DNA of 64,000 nt from Collimonas fungivorans Ter331 (GCF_000221045.1 NC_015856.1:5007424-5071423), one strand, 5' to 3'; positions 25,008-34,229 are shown, numbered from the stretch's first letter. Translations and numbers: made by a program. Notes: generated by a model not told the origin, from the letters alone.

Positions 25008-26087
25008 TTACAGCCGCTTTCCGAAAACCTGACGAACCATGTCATCGGAATATCTGTAGTTCCATCTAAGTTCTGCTCCTGCTGGAATATCGCGCGTGGA
25101 AAAAAAAGCACGGATCGAAAATTTTCCGCCGATATCCGACTCGACGTCAAAAGCCACCGGCTCGACGTTGTAAGCGTCGGGAGATTGCCTGATGCAATGG
25201 CCGGACTCGTCATATTCGAGGGAAGTGTTCATCATCGCCAGGATATTTTCGCCATCCAGGAACGAGACTGCATTACCGCAGATCGACGAAATCGCAAACG
25301 AGTCGGAACGCAACATGAAATACATCGCCGGAGTCATCAGGCGGCCGCCGTAAACCCCGACGCACTCCCCTTTCTGCAACGGACGGATCGCGAAAACGCC
25401 CCTTTCGCCGACCAGGCTCGATTCCCTTGGGTCCTGCAGGTCACTGGATTCGACAAGCCGGCATTGAATCATCGAATGATAACGCGCCATTCTCGCCTGC
25501 GCAGTTGTCAACGGGTCGATCGATGGCCAAACTGCCTCGGGCGAATATATTTGTCCCGACGCGGTGGCTTTCGACTGCCATATTTTTCGGATCATTACGG
25601 GCCGGGATTCGGCATCGCGAAAAGGATATCTGCCGTCCAGCTCGGGCGAATACGGCAAACGCTCGATTGCGCAGTGTGTTTGCAATGTCTGGAACTCCTT
25701 GCGCAGACGGTACGCTCCGTATCGGACCAGCAACCACATTTCGCATGCTCGCTCGAGGTCAGCGTTACCGTTGAAACTGTCTATGATTTCGCAGCGGATG
25801 CTACTCCCGTCGTCCGTCAATTCTCCTTCTACCTCGGCTCCGGTCTCCCAATCGACGTCTAAACCGGCGGCCTGCAACCTCGCGCCCATTGCCGGCGTGA
25901 GCATTCCCTGAATTTCGCCGCGCAGCGCCGGAACCATTTCAAAGAGAAATTCTTGTTGTTCCGCCAGGCTGGAAAATTCATCGGCATCATTTAGACGCTG
26001 ATGAATATATTCGCGCAGTTTTCTGCATTCTGTCGCGATTCGAGACGCGCGTACGCTGTTTTCACTAATTGAAATTACAGCACTCAT
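25008..26087 (-). CDS. SET-domain protein, candidate secreted protein-lysine methyltransferase effector
   Basis: 359 aa. Residues 1-215 form a helical N-terminal region without a recognised domain. The C-terminal SET domain (about 226-346) shows GERGVFAIRPLQKGE (SAM-binding GxG segment, G227-G230), VGVYGGRL, an interrupted form of the NHSCxPN motif (AMMNTSL at 285-290, NVEPVAF at 307-313 after a short insert), and RDIPAGAELRWNY, where Tyr344 is at the position of the conserved catalytic tyrosine. SET enzymes methylate lysines; secreted bacterial ones modify host histones (Legionella RomA, Chlamydia NUE). It starts 27 bp after the iagB stop, in an operon preceded by an hrpII box, which supports a T3SS role. 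Confidence 0.75.
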   Translation of the reverse strand: MSAVISISENSVRASRIATECRKLREYIHQRLNDADEFSSLAEQQEFLFEMVPALRGEIQGMLTPAMGARLQAAGLDVDWETGAEVEGELTDDGSSIRCEIIDSFNGNADLERACEMWLLVRYGAYRLRKEFQTLQTHCAIERLPYSPELDGRYPFRDAESRPVMIRKIWQSKATASGQIYSPEAVWPSIDPLTTAQARMARYHSMIQCRLVESSDLQDPRESSLVGERGVFAIRPLQKGECVGVYGGRLMTPAMYFMLRSDSFAISSICGNAVSFLDGENILAMMNTSLEYDESGHCIRQSPDAYNVEPVAFDVESDIGGKFSIRAFFSTRDIPAGAELRWNYRYSDDMVRQVFGKRL

Positions 26088-26114
26088 ACCAATTCTCCTC
26101 TGTCTTTTTTAGAA

Positions 26115-26633
26115 CTACGGTTTCACGTTTGATTTTTGATCGGCTGCACCGAGCCGGTTCGAGGCGGACGGCGGAATATCGCTCCAGGCGGCGACGATGC
26201 GCTGGATGCGTTTCGCATAGCCGTCGCGTTCCAGCATCTGCTCCGAATGATAGGCGCCGACCGCCTTCCAGTTGTTGCCGTATTTGCTTACCATCCGCCG
26301 CAGATGCCAGGCCGCGATGTAAACGTTCTGGCAAGGTTGCAGCAAGGTCTGCCGGCGAACGCCATACTTGGCAAGTTCGGCAAGATGAACCGAGTTGATC
26401 TGCATGACGCCATAGTCGATAGAGCCGTTCGAATTGACATGAATCGCATCGGCCCTGTTATTCGATTCTTGCCAGGCGATTGCCCGCAATATGGTCGGAT
26501 TCACGCCATGGTAGATTGCCGCGTCGTCGAAGCAATCGGCGCGCGCAACGTCCGTCGGCAGCAGCATCGACGCCAGGCCGGACAATACGATCCAGCCGAT
26601 GCGGCGGGCGGCATAATTTTTTTTTGTCTTCAC
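26115..26633 (-). CDS. iagB: T3SS-associated lytic transglycosylase (IagB/IpgF family)
   Basis: 172 aa. The signal peptide ends near residue 32 (TDVARA-D). The transglycosylase domain begins CFDDAAIYHGVNPTILRAIAWQES with the catalytic Glu in WQESNN, then GSIDYGVMQINSVHL and CQNVYIAAWHLRRMVSKYG, all hallmarks of IagB/IpgF/VirB1-like enzymes. These open peptidoglycan locally so the secretion apparatus can pass. The two cysteines probably form a disulfide. It sits between the small-protein pair and the SET gene in one operon. Confidence 0.92.
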   Translation of the reverse strand: MKTKKNYAARRIGWIVLSGLASMLLPTDVARADCFDDAAIYHGVNPTILRAIAWQESNNRADAIHVNSNGSIDYGVMQINSVHLAELAKYGVRRQTLLQPCQNVYIAAWHLRRMVSKYGNNWKAVGAYHSEQMLERDGYAKRIQRIVAAWSDIPPSASNRLGAADQKSNVKP

Positions 26634-26726
26634 GATTGATCTGCGCTGTCATGTACTTCGATGAAACTGGAATGAAAAAAACAGGTGACGCGACCGCTAT
26701 CGCGCCAGGTCACCTGCCGGTCCAGT

Positions 26727-26921
26727 TCAGATGGCGGTCTTGCCATCGGCGCTCTTGCTTCTCAGCCGATTTTTCAGCCGATCGCCGTGCTCGATGAACA
26801 ACACGCGATCGTCGCCGGCGCGACACTTCCGTTGCTCGGTTTCGAACCGCGTCATCTCGTCGAAGATCGAAGTGAATTCAACCTGGCGATTCGGTCTCGA
26901 ATGGACGCCGTCAAAACGCAT
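26727..26921 (-). CDS. Small 64-aa protein overlapping the 84-aa gene
   Basis: ATG 26921 lies inside the last codons of the preceding gene (the 84-aa gene stops at 26911-26913), an 11-bp overlap that suggests translational coupling. The protein is hydrophilic and charged (FTSIFDEMTRFETEQRKCRAG and on), probably helical, with one cysteine. It is not recognised. Overlap, operon position and size are compatible with a small T3SS accessory or chaperone-like protein, but it could also be non-coding. Confidence 0.45.
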   Translation of the reverse strand: MRFDGVHSRPNRQVEFTSIFDEMTRFETEQRKCRAGDDRVLFIEHGDRLKNRLRSKSADGKTAI

Positions 26922-27165
26922 CGGGATCCTCCGACTTGAGATCCGCATTTATCTCTTTCGATTGCTGTATCGATTTCTGCATGATAGAGATGGCGAATTG
27001 AACTATCAGGGAATTCAGCTGGTCCTGATCCGTGTTACTGGAATCATCCTTTTTTTTATCTTTTTTGGAATTGTCCGTTTTGTCAGGCTTATGCGCATTA
27101 TCAGGTTTGTGCGTATCAGGTGTGTGTGTGGGAGGCGGTGAATGTGTTACGGAATGGGATCCCAT
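26911..27165 (-). CDS. Small 84-aa charged protein, first gene of the iagB-SET operon
   Basis: Start ATG 27165 is chosen because TTGGAG sits 7 nt upstream; the frame is open a few codons further. Residues 1-20 are polar with Ser/His/Pro. Residues 20-45 are a Lys/Asp low-complexity tract (NAHKPDKTDNSKKDKKKDD). The C-terminal 38 residues are an amphipathic helix (LNSLIVQFAISIMQKSI). Size and a C-terminal hydrophobic helix recall small secreted T3SS components, but the sequence does not match needle or Hrp pilin families that I know. A perfect hrpII box is 66 bp upstream. Confidence 0.6.
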   Translation of the reverse strand: MGSHSVTHSPPPTHTPDTHKPDNAHKPDKTDNSKKDKKKDDSSNTDQDQLNSLIVQFAISIMQKSIQQSKEINADLKSEDPDAF

Positions 27166-27231
27166 ATAAATCTCCAAGAGTTAGATGAAACTCAAAGATC
27201 GCAGATTGAGATCGCAACCGGCATGCAAGCA

Positions 27232-27255
27232 CGAATGCAGGGATTGCAAAACGAA
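27232..27255 (-). promoter_or_regulatory. hrpII box of the small protein / iagB / SET operon
   Basis: Plus-strand CGAA at 27232-27235 and 27252-27255 read TTCG-N16-TTCG leftward, 66 bp before ATG 27165, in the gap between the 1574-aa effector and the small genes. Confidence 0.8.
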
Positions 27256-27334
27256 ACCGGGATTGCGGCTTAGCATTAACTGGATATTCGGCATTTCTGC
27301 TGGAGAGAAAAATCTGGAAGCGCATGCCGCCGCA

Positions 27335-30300
27335 TCAGGCTTTTTGCTTTCCTGATGCTGCCATGTGGTCCGCCGGCGCAACCGGATTGCCGCCGAGCTC
27401 TGTGAATTTATCCACTAAAGCTTGTTCCCACACCATGTAGGAAGAGGTTTGCGCAAAACCCTTGAGTTTGGTCAGCAACTGGTCAACCGTATTTTTTTCC
27501 GCCTGGCCGGCCGACAGGCGGCTGCTGCCGTCCGCTGCGGTCGCCATCTTGTACTGCCTGTCGCCGGCATAGGCGGCGCGGTGAAACACATGCAATAGAT
27601 TGCCGGCGCTGTGGCCCTCTCCGCTGCCATCCATTTTAATCGCCGTGTGCTTGCCATCCTGGCTGCGAATCGCATAAAACCCGTCGTCGCCGACGCCTAT
27701 CATGACGGCCGGCTCTGCAAACAGCGATACCTTGTCGTAAGTCTTGTTGATGTCGATCCGGCTATCCATGTCGATTTCATGACCGGGTCCGACCCGGACC
27801 ATGCTGATCGGTTTGCGCAGCATGCTGGCGGCGGTCCAGGCAAGCATTTCGCCGGGCATGCCGGCGGCGGCTGTCAGGAGCTGGCCGGAATGATCGGGAA
27901 AGGCTGCGGCAATGTCGGCCGCCTGTTTGCGGATGGCGGCCTTTTTCTCTACCTCGCGGATGCCCGTCGGCGTTTCGTAGTATCCATTCAATAGCCGGAA
28001 ATGCTCATGATGGATATTCTTGGTCGCGTCGTCCAGATGCGCTACGATGGGATCGCCGCGCAAGATCGCGGCATGGATCGCGTCCTTGGTGGTGCGCGGC
28101 GAGAAATCCGAAGTATACGGGTGTCGCCAGCGTGCATGCTGGGTGCTCGGCGAAGCACTTTCGAGCGGCCGGCCAAGAAAATAATTCTTGGTCGGCGCGA
28201 TATAAACGGCTTGCCCGCTTTTGGCATCGTAAGTATGGAAATGCCCTGATTCCGGATGCACCATTGAGGCGCCATCATCTGCTGCAGTTAATTTTCCCTC
28301 AAGGAAATCGCAGTATCTTTTTTCCAGTTTGCCGGTATCGATGCTGTCCATGTACACCACCTGGCCGATGTCCTTTTTCAGATCCTGCGATTCACCAGGC
28401 CCGAGTTGCGGTTTAGGCGGCGATTTGTCGACATGCCGGATGCTGTATAGAGCGCCTGGCAAGACAATCACTTCGGCTTGTCCCAGATCGGATTCGGCGG
28501 AAATATTCAGGGCTGTTTGCTGGCGCATCACCAGGCGTTGATTTTGTGTTTTTGGCGCAGCGCCAAAACCCAGCGCTTGCCCGAATGCGGCAGCCAGGCG
28601 GCTTGACATCGAGGCCGATAATATTTCAGTCAGCGTGGCGACGTCGCCGGTAGCAACATGCCAATCGGGAGTATTTGCGGTTTTGCTCTCTACGTAGGGC
28701 GCCTCCGTCACCACGGCGCGCTGCACGATGGCGGGAAATTTTTTTGAATGCAATGCGCCCAGATTGATATGGATAGCCTCGATCGGATCGAAATGTTTTT
28801 CCCCGCCCATGCGATGGCTGCTTGACGGACCGTCGGTATTGCCCGGCTTGTTCATGATGTTGTAGACAAAATCGATGCCTGGCACCACTGGCTGATGCTT
28901 GGCCTGCCCGGTGGTTTCCCAGCGCAGCGGATAATGAAAATATTGCGATTCGATGGTGTAATCGCGTACCGCCTGGGTAATGTTTTTCTGCAGCTCGGGC
29001 GACAACTCCGGCTTTGATGTCCGCATGGAATCAAGTCCCGGGCCTTTCAACATCGCTGCATGAGTAGGCAGCGCGTAGGCTTGCGCATTCCAGCTCCAGG
29101 TGGTCAGCGTCTTGGGAATCTTTGCCGAGTCGCTCAGGCCGAACGGCGCTGCGGCGGCGCCCGCCGGATGGGCCTTGCCGTCGAAGCTGAGGTTGACCGG
29201 ATAAGCGCTGTAACCGGGCATATCCTTGGTCGCCTGTTGCATGTACAGTGCGTGGTCCTGGTCCAGCCGGGCCATGTAGGCCGCCGATTTCGGCGGCAAT
29301 TGACTACGGTTGTTTTGCACCGGCCGCGCCGTCGCCATGTTGCCGGGCTCGGGCCGGCTGCTGCAGGAAGCCGCCTGCGCGGTCAGGTTGGCAACCATTT
29401 CTGTCATCGTCTGTTCCAGCTGTCCCAGATATTCCTGTTGCTGCCGCGGTTCCATCGCATGGAACGCGATAGCGTCCTGTACGGCCACGATTTCGCCATC
29501 TATCGGCCCTTTTGGCTGCAGCAGGATGCGGTTGCTCCACTGCTTGACATGTTCGAGGCTGTCGGTAACGGAAAAAATGGCGTCGCGAATATTCTTGATG
29601 TCGCCAAAATGGGCGCCGATCCGGTCGCCGGCGGCCGCGACGTCGTTGGCAAAACCAAGCAGCACTGAAATGGCGTTATTGAACCCGCGTTCGCGCTCGA
29701 TCTGGCCGTCATAGGCGCCGGCATTGCGTCCCACAATGCCGAAACCATTGAGCACCGTTGCCACAATGGGTAACACCAGCTTGTCAAGGGTACGGGTAGC
29801 CAGGCGCGTCACGATGGCTTCGCGATAATCTGCAGCAACCGTATCCGGATTGAATTTCGTCGAATTATAAGTATTGCCCAAGGAGCGGAAAGTAATATCG
29901 TTGATGAAGCGCACAATGGCTCTTGCACTGTGCGCAGCTGGATGGTTTTCTTCTTCGCCGATGCGATTTTTCCATAACTGGTCTATGCCGGCATTGACCA
30001 GCGAGGCTGCCAGCAGTCCGGCGACATCTGCCTTGCTGCCACGATTGAAGCCGAAACCCTTCTGCACGAGGAGATTGCTGACCAGGCGGGTGAACTCCGG
30101 AATGGCAGGCACCAGCAAATCATTCAGCAGAACCGAGGCCTTGGTTTCGCGGTCCTTGGTTTGTGCCGGAACGAATTTGCTGATGAAAGAAAAAACTTGG
30201 GTCAACGCTTCCTGCACCACCACCATCGACGTAATCGCGCAAAACAGCACTTCGGGGTTGACGCTTTGTCCGCCAGCCGCGCTGAACCCGTGCGAACCAC

Positions 30301-32059
30301 CCGCGATGGCGCCATTCGGTGAATGTTTGTAAAATTTGAGCGCGTCGTTGAGCCCGACCACAACGGCGGCAGTGACAAAGGATTTGGTCGCCAGGTTCAA
30401 GGTATAAGTGACTGCTCCCCTGCCGCCGGCCAGCGCCGGCGCCATGGTAGCCGCTCCCAGCACCAGTTTCGCCAACGATTGCCCATGTCCCGCCAGCACT
30501 TCCGTGGCAGCGCTCGCGGCGTCGGCGACCGTATCGCCGGTAAATCGCCTGATGCCGCCGGCGCCAGACGCCAGGGCGGCGGCAGGAGGCCCCTTCAGCA
30601 ACGGCCCGGCCTTGAGCTTGTCGCCGGTCGACAAGATCAATTCCGAATCGGGAAAGCCGTCCTTGCTGCCGGTCGGGCCGGTATCGCGGCCCTGATACGA
30701 ATAGACGTCGACATCGGCGCGTGCATGCACCGCCTCATCGACGCCGAACGCCCTGCCCGACGCTTTTCCCGAAAGAGCCGGCTGCGGATTGATGAGCGAC
30801 ATCTTGATGCCGTTGTCGCCCAGGACAAGCCGATGCACGGCTTCATCTTCGGTGGTGATATGCAGCGTGACATCCGCGCGCGGCGCGCGGCCGCTTTCCA
30901 GGTCGATCCAGCTGCGCAACTTGGCCCCCTTGACGCCCATCTCCTGACCGGCCGGCCCCATCACCTCTATGCTTTTGATGCCCTGGATGTCGGCCAGCAC
31001 CGCGCCGTCCATGTTGACCGAAGTCGGATGGCCTGCTTCGTTCTTGCCGGGTATTACCTGCTTTTCTTTCTTGAAGATCAGCAAATGATTTTCAATCTTG
31101 TTGTGGTCTATATAGATGGGGAAAAACCCCTCCTTATCGCGCGTCCCGACGCCGTGCGGCATGGCATGCTCCGCATTGGCCCAGGTGCTTCTGCGCGGCA
31201 GCGGCGAAGGATTCGGCGGCAGCAGCATGAACTTGTCGTCTGATTCCTTGCGGTCTCTGCGCGCCGATAGCGGTGAACGCTCGGACAGGGCCATGATAGC
31301 GCTGCGCAGCGGTGTTTCCATTTCGGCGGCCGGTATTTTTCCCTTGCCCTCGATGGCGGCACCCGGCGCGGCATTGATCTCCTCCAGCGCGCGATCCAGT
31401 TCATCCAGTTTGACGGGCCTGCCGCCGTAGCCCACGACAAACAAACGCTGCTCGGTTCCGGTATCGCTGACGCGTACGGCGTCAGCCACCACTTTCAGCC
31501 TTTCCATTACGGTAAATCTGCCGTCCCTTGCCGGAATCAACAACACACCGGCGGCATCGTTGAGACTGCGCAAATCGCGTCCGGCGGAAGCGGATGGCGA
31601 AAACACTGCCCGATGCTTGCTCACGAATTGATCAAAACGAGCCGGCGTGACGCCGTGAACGCTTTTTTCCTGGTCCAGTACGGTCGGCGTTGCATCCAGG
31701 GGAACGGCTGCGGACCTGGTGAAGATCGCGCCGGCGAAATTGGCGATCGCATGGCAGGCTGCATCAAACGTCTGGCTACTCTGCGCGACTGCCTGCCAGC
31801 CGCTGCTTGAAAGCGCCCGCAGATGGTTACGCGGCGCAAAGGAGGAGATAGCCGTGACGCCTCGCTGGATATAGCTGGCCGGCGGCCCGGCTACGCTTGC
31901 CGCCGGCTCGGATGAACGCTCGCGGGCCCTGGCCACGCTCCCGGATTGCACATCGGTATGGCTGGAGGTGGCTTCGACATGCAAAGGCGATGGAGAGCTG
32001 ATTCGATCGATAGTCATGAGGAAATTGAAGACGCGACTTTTGGCCGCGACCCCAAACAT
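27335..32059 (-). CDS. Giant candidate type III effector, 1574 aa
   Basis: An unrecognised multidomain protein. The start is uncertain: ATG 32059 or ATG 32017 (MTIDRISSPSP, 14 residues shorter); neither has a good ribosome site. Residues up to about 100 are Ser/Ala-rich (secretion signal). There are hydrophobic Gly/Ala-rich segments near 500-640 (LAKLVLGAATMAPALAGG, SFVTAAVVVGLNDALKF), a helical middle, and a long C-terminal globular region (about 950-1560) rich in aromatic and His residues (ESGHFHTYDAKSGQAVYIAP, AVMIGVGDDGFYAIRSQDGK). No catalytic triad could be assigned. It starts 46 bp after the 610-aa gene and is presumably transcribed with it from the hrpII box at 34082. Confidence 0.65.
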   Translation of the reverse strand: MFGVAAKSRVFNFLMTIDRISSPSPLHVEATSSHTDVQSGSVARARERSSEPAASVAGPPASYIQRGVTAISSFAPRNHLRALSSSGWQAVAQSSQTFDAACHAIANFAGAIFTRSAAVPLDATPTVLDQEKSVHGVTPARFDQFVSKHRAVFSPSASAGRDLRSLNDAAGVLLIPARDGRFTVMERLKVVADAVRVSDTGTEQRLFVVGYGGRPVKLDELDRALEEINAAPGAAIEGKGKIPAAEMETPLRSAIMALSERSPLSARRDRKESDDKFMLLPPNPSPLPRRSTWANAEHAMPHGVGTRDKEGFFPIYIDHNKIENHLLIFKKEKQVIPGKNEAGHPTSVNMDGAVLADIQGIKSIEVMGPAGQEMGVKGAKLRSWIDLESGRAPRADVTLHITTEDEAVHRLVLGDNGIKMSLINPQPALSGKASGRAFGVDEAVHARADVDVYSYQGRDTGPTGSKDGFPDSELILSTGDKLKAGPLLKGPPAAALASGAGGIRRFTGDTVADAASAATEVLAGHGQSLAKLVLGAATMAPALAGGRGAVTYTLNLATKSFVTAAVVVGLNDALKFYKHSPNGAIAGGSHGFSAAGGQSVNPEVLFCAITSMVVVQEALTQVFSFISKFVPAQTKDRETKASVLLNDLLVPAIPEFTRLVSNLLVQKGFGFNRGSKADVAGLLAASLVNAGIDQLWKNRIGEEENHPAAHSARAIVRFINDITFRSLGNTYNSTKFNPDTVAADYREAIVTRLATRTLDKLVLPIVATVLNGFGIVGRNAGAYDGQIERERGFNNAISVLLGFANDVAAAGDRIGAHFGDIKNIRDAIFSVTDSLEHVKQWSNRILLQPKGPIDGEIVAVQDAIAFHAMEPRQQQEYLGQLEQTMTEMVANLTAQAASCSSRPEPGNMATARPVQNNRSQLPPKSAAYMARLDQDHALYMQQATKDMPGYSAYPVNLSFDGKAHPAGAAAAPFGLSDSAKIPKTLTTWSWNAQAYALPTHAAMLKGPGLDSMRTSKPELSPELQKNITQAVRDYTIESQYFHYPLRWETTGQAKHQPVVPGIDFVYNIMNKPGNTDGPSSSHRMGGEKHFDPIEAIHINLGALHSKKFPAIVQRAVVTEAPYVESKTANTPDWHVATGDVATLTEILSASMSSRLAAAFGQALGFGAAPKTQNQRLVMRQQTALNISAESDLGQAEVIVLPGALYSIRHVDKSPPKPQLGPGESQDLKKDIGQVVYMDSIDTGKLEKRYCDFLEGKLTAADDGASMVHPESGHFHTYDAKSGQAVYIAPTKNYFLGRPLESASPSTQHARWRHPYTSDFSPRTTKDAIHAAILRGDPIVAHLDDATKNIHHEHFRLLNGYYETPTGIREVEKKAAIRKQAADIAAAFPDHSGQLLTAAAGMPGEMLAWTAASMLRKPISMVRVGPGHEIDMDSRIDINKTYDKVSLFAEPAVMIGVGDDGFYAIRSQDGKHTAIKMDGSGEGHSAGNLLHVFHRAAYAGDRQYKMATAADGSSRLSAGQAEKNTVDQLLTKLKGFAQTSSYMVWEQALVDKFTELGGNPVAPADHMAASGKQKA

Positions 32060-32104
32060 AGTTAATCGGATTGATGGACCCTAAAGATGAATCGAAAATC
32101 AGGA

Positions 32105-33937
32105 CTACGCCGTCGGTTCTTGATTGTCTTCCGGCATGTCTATCGCGTGGTACTCCGCTCCTGCGGTCCCAGGCGGATTGGATTGATGAATCATGTTGCC
32201 AAGCTTATTTGCTGCTTCGCTAGCTTTACCGATTGCGGTATCCGCGAGAACATCGGTCATCGTCCATGCTGCAAATACCGGTGCGCTGGCGAGCGTCCCG
32301 ACAGTTTCCTTGATGGCGGAGATGCCGGCGGGATTCATTCCCGCCTTTTTCGCGGCGACTCCGGCTGCGGTTTTCGCCGCAGAGACGCCGGCAAAGCCGC
32401 CTGCCAGCACACCGTTCGTCAACAAACGCTTGGCGGTGAACAGTTCGCGCGCGCCGCCGAGCGTGTCCAGGGCAATATCGACAGGCAATCTGGCGGCACG
32501 CTTCAATCCATTGGCGCCGGCACCGGTCCACGTGGCATTTTTCAGACTATCGAAATGCTCTTCCCAATCAGGACGGCCGAGCAGATATTCAGGGCCTACA
32601 CGATGCTTCTTTTCATTGAACGCATTCATGGCGGCATAGGCAGCAGCACCGGCGACGGGGCCTCCGGCAGCGGCTATCCAGGAGTCAACCTCGGCAGCCG
32701 CAGCCACACCGGCTTTCTTGACGACTGTCGGAACCACGGTATTTCGCAAGATGTTGCGTCCGGTATAGGTCTGAAACGAAACCGAAATTTCGAGAGCCTG
32801 CTTCAGCAGATTGCCAGTTGCCCCTTTTGCTTCAGCCATCACCGGCTCCAGCTGTTCCGCATCCACTTTCATCCATTGGGTATTGCTGGTGGATTTTTCC
32901 AGAATTGTCGCGCCCACGGTATCCGCGGCGCCAGAAAATGCGCCGACAACTGCGCCGACTTGCGCCGGGGTCTTCGCGGCTGCGGTCAATACCTGCTTGA
33001 CGTCCATCAATCTTGATGCGATCCCGAACGGGACTGATCTGATGAAACCAACAGAAGCTTGCGCAACGCGATCCATGTTAGTTCCTTTTGACAGGATCTG
33101 ATGGATAGTCGCCGGCGTTTCGCCTTTTTCATCGAGCCGGCTTGCTCGTTCGTCGATCAACAATGCGAAAGCTTCAAGGTTGCGTTCATTAATGTGCGGC
33201 GCAAATATGTCGAGCAGTTGCGCCGAGATGGCTTCCTTGTTCGGAATCGGAATTACTACCTCTCCTGACTGGACGTTAGCCACATCCAGCGGCGCGCTCG
33301 GTTCTGCCTCGCCTGCATGCATGTCCCCCATTTCGATTGCAATATGGCCCGCCCCAGCCATTGCCGAACTTTCTGCGGTGGAGGAAAGATGTGCCTTCGG
33401 AGTTGAGGACGAACCGAAAAGTCTCCCGGACAAAATGGTGGCTAGCGTCTTCTTGCTGCCGCCATTTTTTGGAATCAGCGGCAGCGGAGAACCTTCCGCA
33501 ATTGGAGAACCGCCGATTCGGGACAGCGCCAACTGTTCCGCGGAAATGATTTTTTTCCCTTTGGTGGAGAGAAGGTCGAGATGCAGTTCTCCGCTGTAAT
33601 GCCGCATCGACGAACCAACCGTGGCCCGCCCGCTGCCGCTCCTGCTTGACGATGCCGAGGTGCGCCTGCCGCTTTCCGTGCGTCCCTCAAATCCTATGCT
33701 GGAAGACACCGTTATCCCGGCGCTTTCCTCTCTTCCTTCATGGCCTGTGCTGGAGGACACCGAATGTCGGTTGCCGCCGGTATTCGACCCTGCACGCGGC
33801 GTCAATTCGCCCGAATGCGGAATCGGACTACGCGATCCCGACCTTCGGCTGGAACCGCTGGTACTCGTTCCAGCATTCTGGGTATTTTCAGTATTCTCGG
33901 GTGCGATCGTGGGTTGTGACTGGTTTTGTACACGCAT
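32105..33937 (-). CDS. Candidate type III effector, 610 aa
   Basis: ATG 33937 (MRVQNQSQ) follows GGAGGATCAGAA, a better start than the upstream in-frame codon at 33964. Residues 1-140 are extremely Ser/Gly/Arg-rich and contain a short tandem repeat (VSSSTGHEGREESAG then VSSSIGFEGRTESG). The C-terminal 400 residues are helical and Ala/Gly-rich with membrane-prone stretches (AGVAAAAEVDSWIAAAGG; GVLAGGFAGVSAAKTAAGVA). No enzyme motif was recognised. A perfect hrpII box lies 144 bp upstream, the same distance as for the 727-aa gene. The 1574-aa gene follows in the same orientation. Confidence 0.65.
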   Translation of the reverse strand: MRVQNQSQPTIAPENTENTQNAGTSTSGSSRRSGSRSPIPHSGELTPRAGSNTGGNRHSVSSSTGHEGREESAGITVSSSIGFEGRTESGRRTSASSSRSGSGRATVGSSMRHYSGELHLDLLSTKGKKIISAEQLALSRIGGSPIAEGSPLPLIPKNGGSKKTLATILSGRLFGSSSTPKAHLSSTAESSAMAGAGHIAIEMGDMHAGEAEPSAPLDVANVQSGEVVIPIPNKEAISAQLLDIFAPHINERNLEAFALLIDERASRLDEKGETPATIHQILSKGTNMDRVAQASVGFIRSVPFGIASRLMDVKQVLTAAAKTPAQVGAVVGAFSGAADTVGATILEKSTSNTQWMKVDAEQLEPVMAEAKGATGNLLKQALEISVSFQTYTGRNILRNTVVPTVVKKAGVAAAAEVDSWIAAAGGPVAGAAAYAAMNAFNEKKHRVGPEYLLGRPDWEEHFDSLKNATWTGAGANGLKRAARLPVDIALDTLGGARELFTAKRLLTNGVLAGGFAGVSAAKTAAGVAAKKAGMNPAGISAIKETVGTLASAPVFAAWTMTDVLADTAIGKASEAANKLGNMIHQSNPPGTAGAEYHAIDMPEDNQEPTA

Positions 33938-34081
33938 TTCTGATCCTCCATAAAAGACCGTCAAGATTCCGGGTCGGGATTTCCTGTCAAATAGTCTCGC
34001 CTCTCGGGCGATATTTCCTTTTGGAAATTTTTATTTCGTTCGCATGGTCCAACATACGGCCATGCCGATCTCTGCAAGGCA

Positions 34082-34105
34082 CGAAGTAAGGTGGCCATGG
34101 GCGAA
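34082..34105 (-). promoter_or_regulatory. hrpII box of the 610-aa / 1574-aa effector operon
   Basis: Plus-strand CGAA at 34082-34085 and 34102-34105 read TTCG-N16-TTCG leftward, 144 bp before ATG 33937. It is back-to-back with the rightward box at 34206, 100 bp away. Confidence 0.8.
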
Positions 34106-34205
34106 CAGACACCGAGACGGTATTTTGAAATTAAGTTAATGATTTAAGAAAATTTCAATTTGCATTGGAAACGAGAACCAGGCGCAAAGCCGTCATTTGC
34201 AAGGC

Positions 34206-34229
34206 TTCGTATCTCGCAATAAAGATTCG
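34206..34229 (+). promoter_or_regulatory. hrpII box upstream of the 83-aa gene
   Basis: TTCG at 34206-34209 and 34226-34229, N16 between, 139 bp before ATG 34369. It is divergent from the 34082 box. Confidence 0.75.

Noticed and set aside
26911-27165. Assignment of the 84-aa protein as needle or Hrp pilin
   Set aside because: Size fits, but the Lys/Asp tract and C-terminus do not match needle or pilin families; pilin genes usually lie past sctD, beyond this window.
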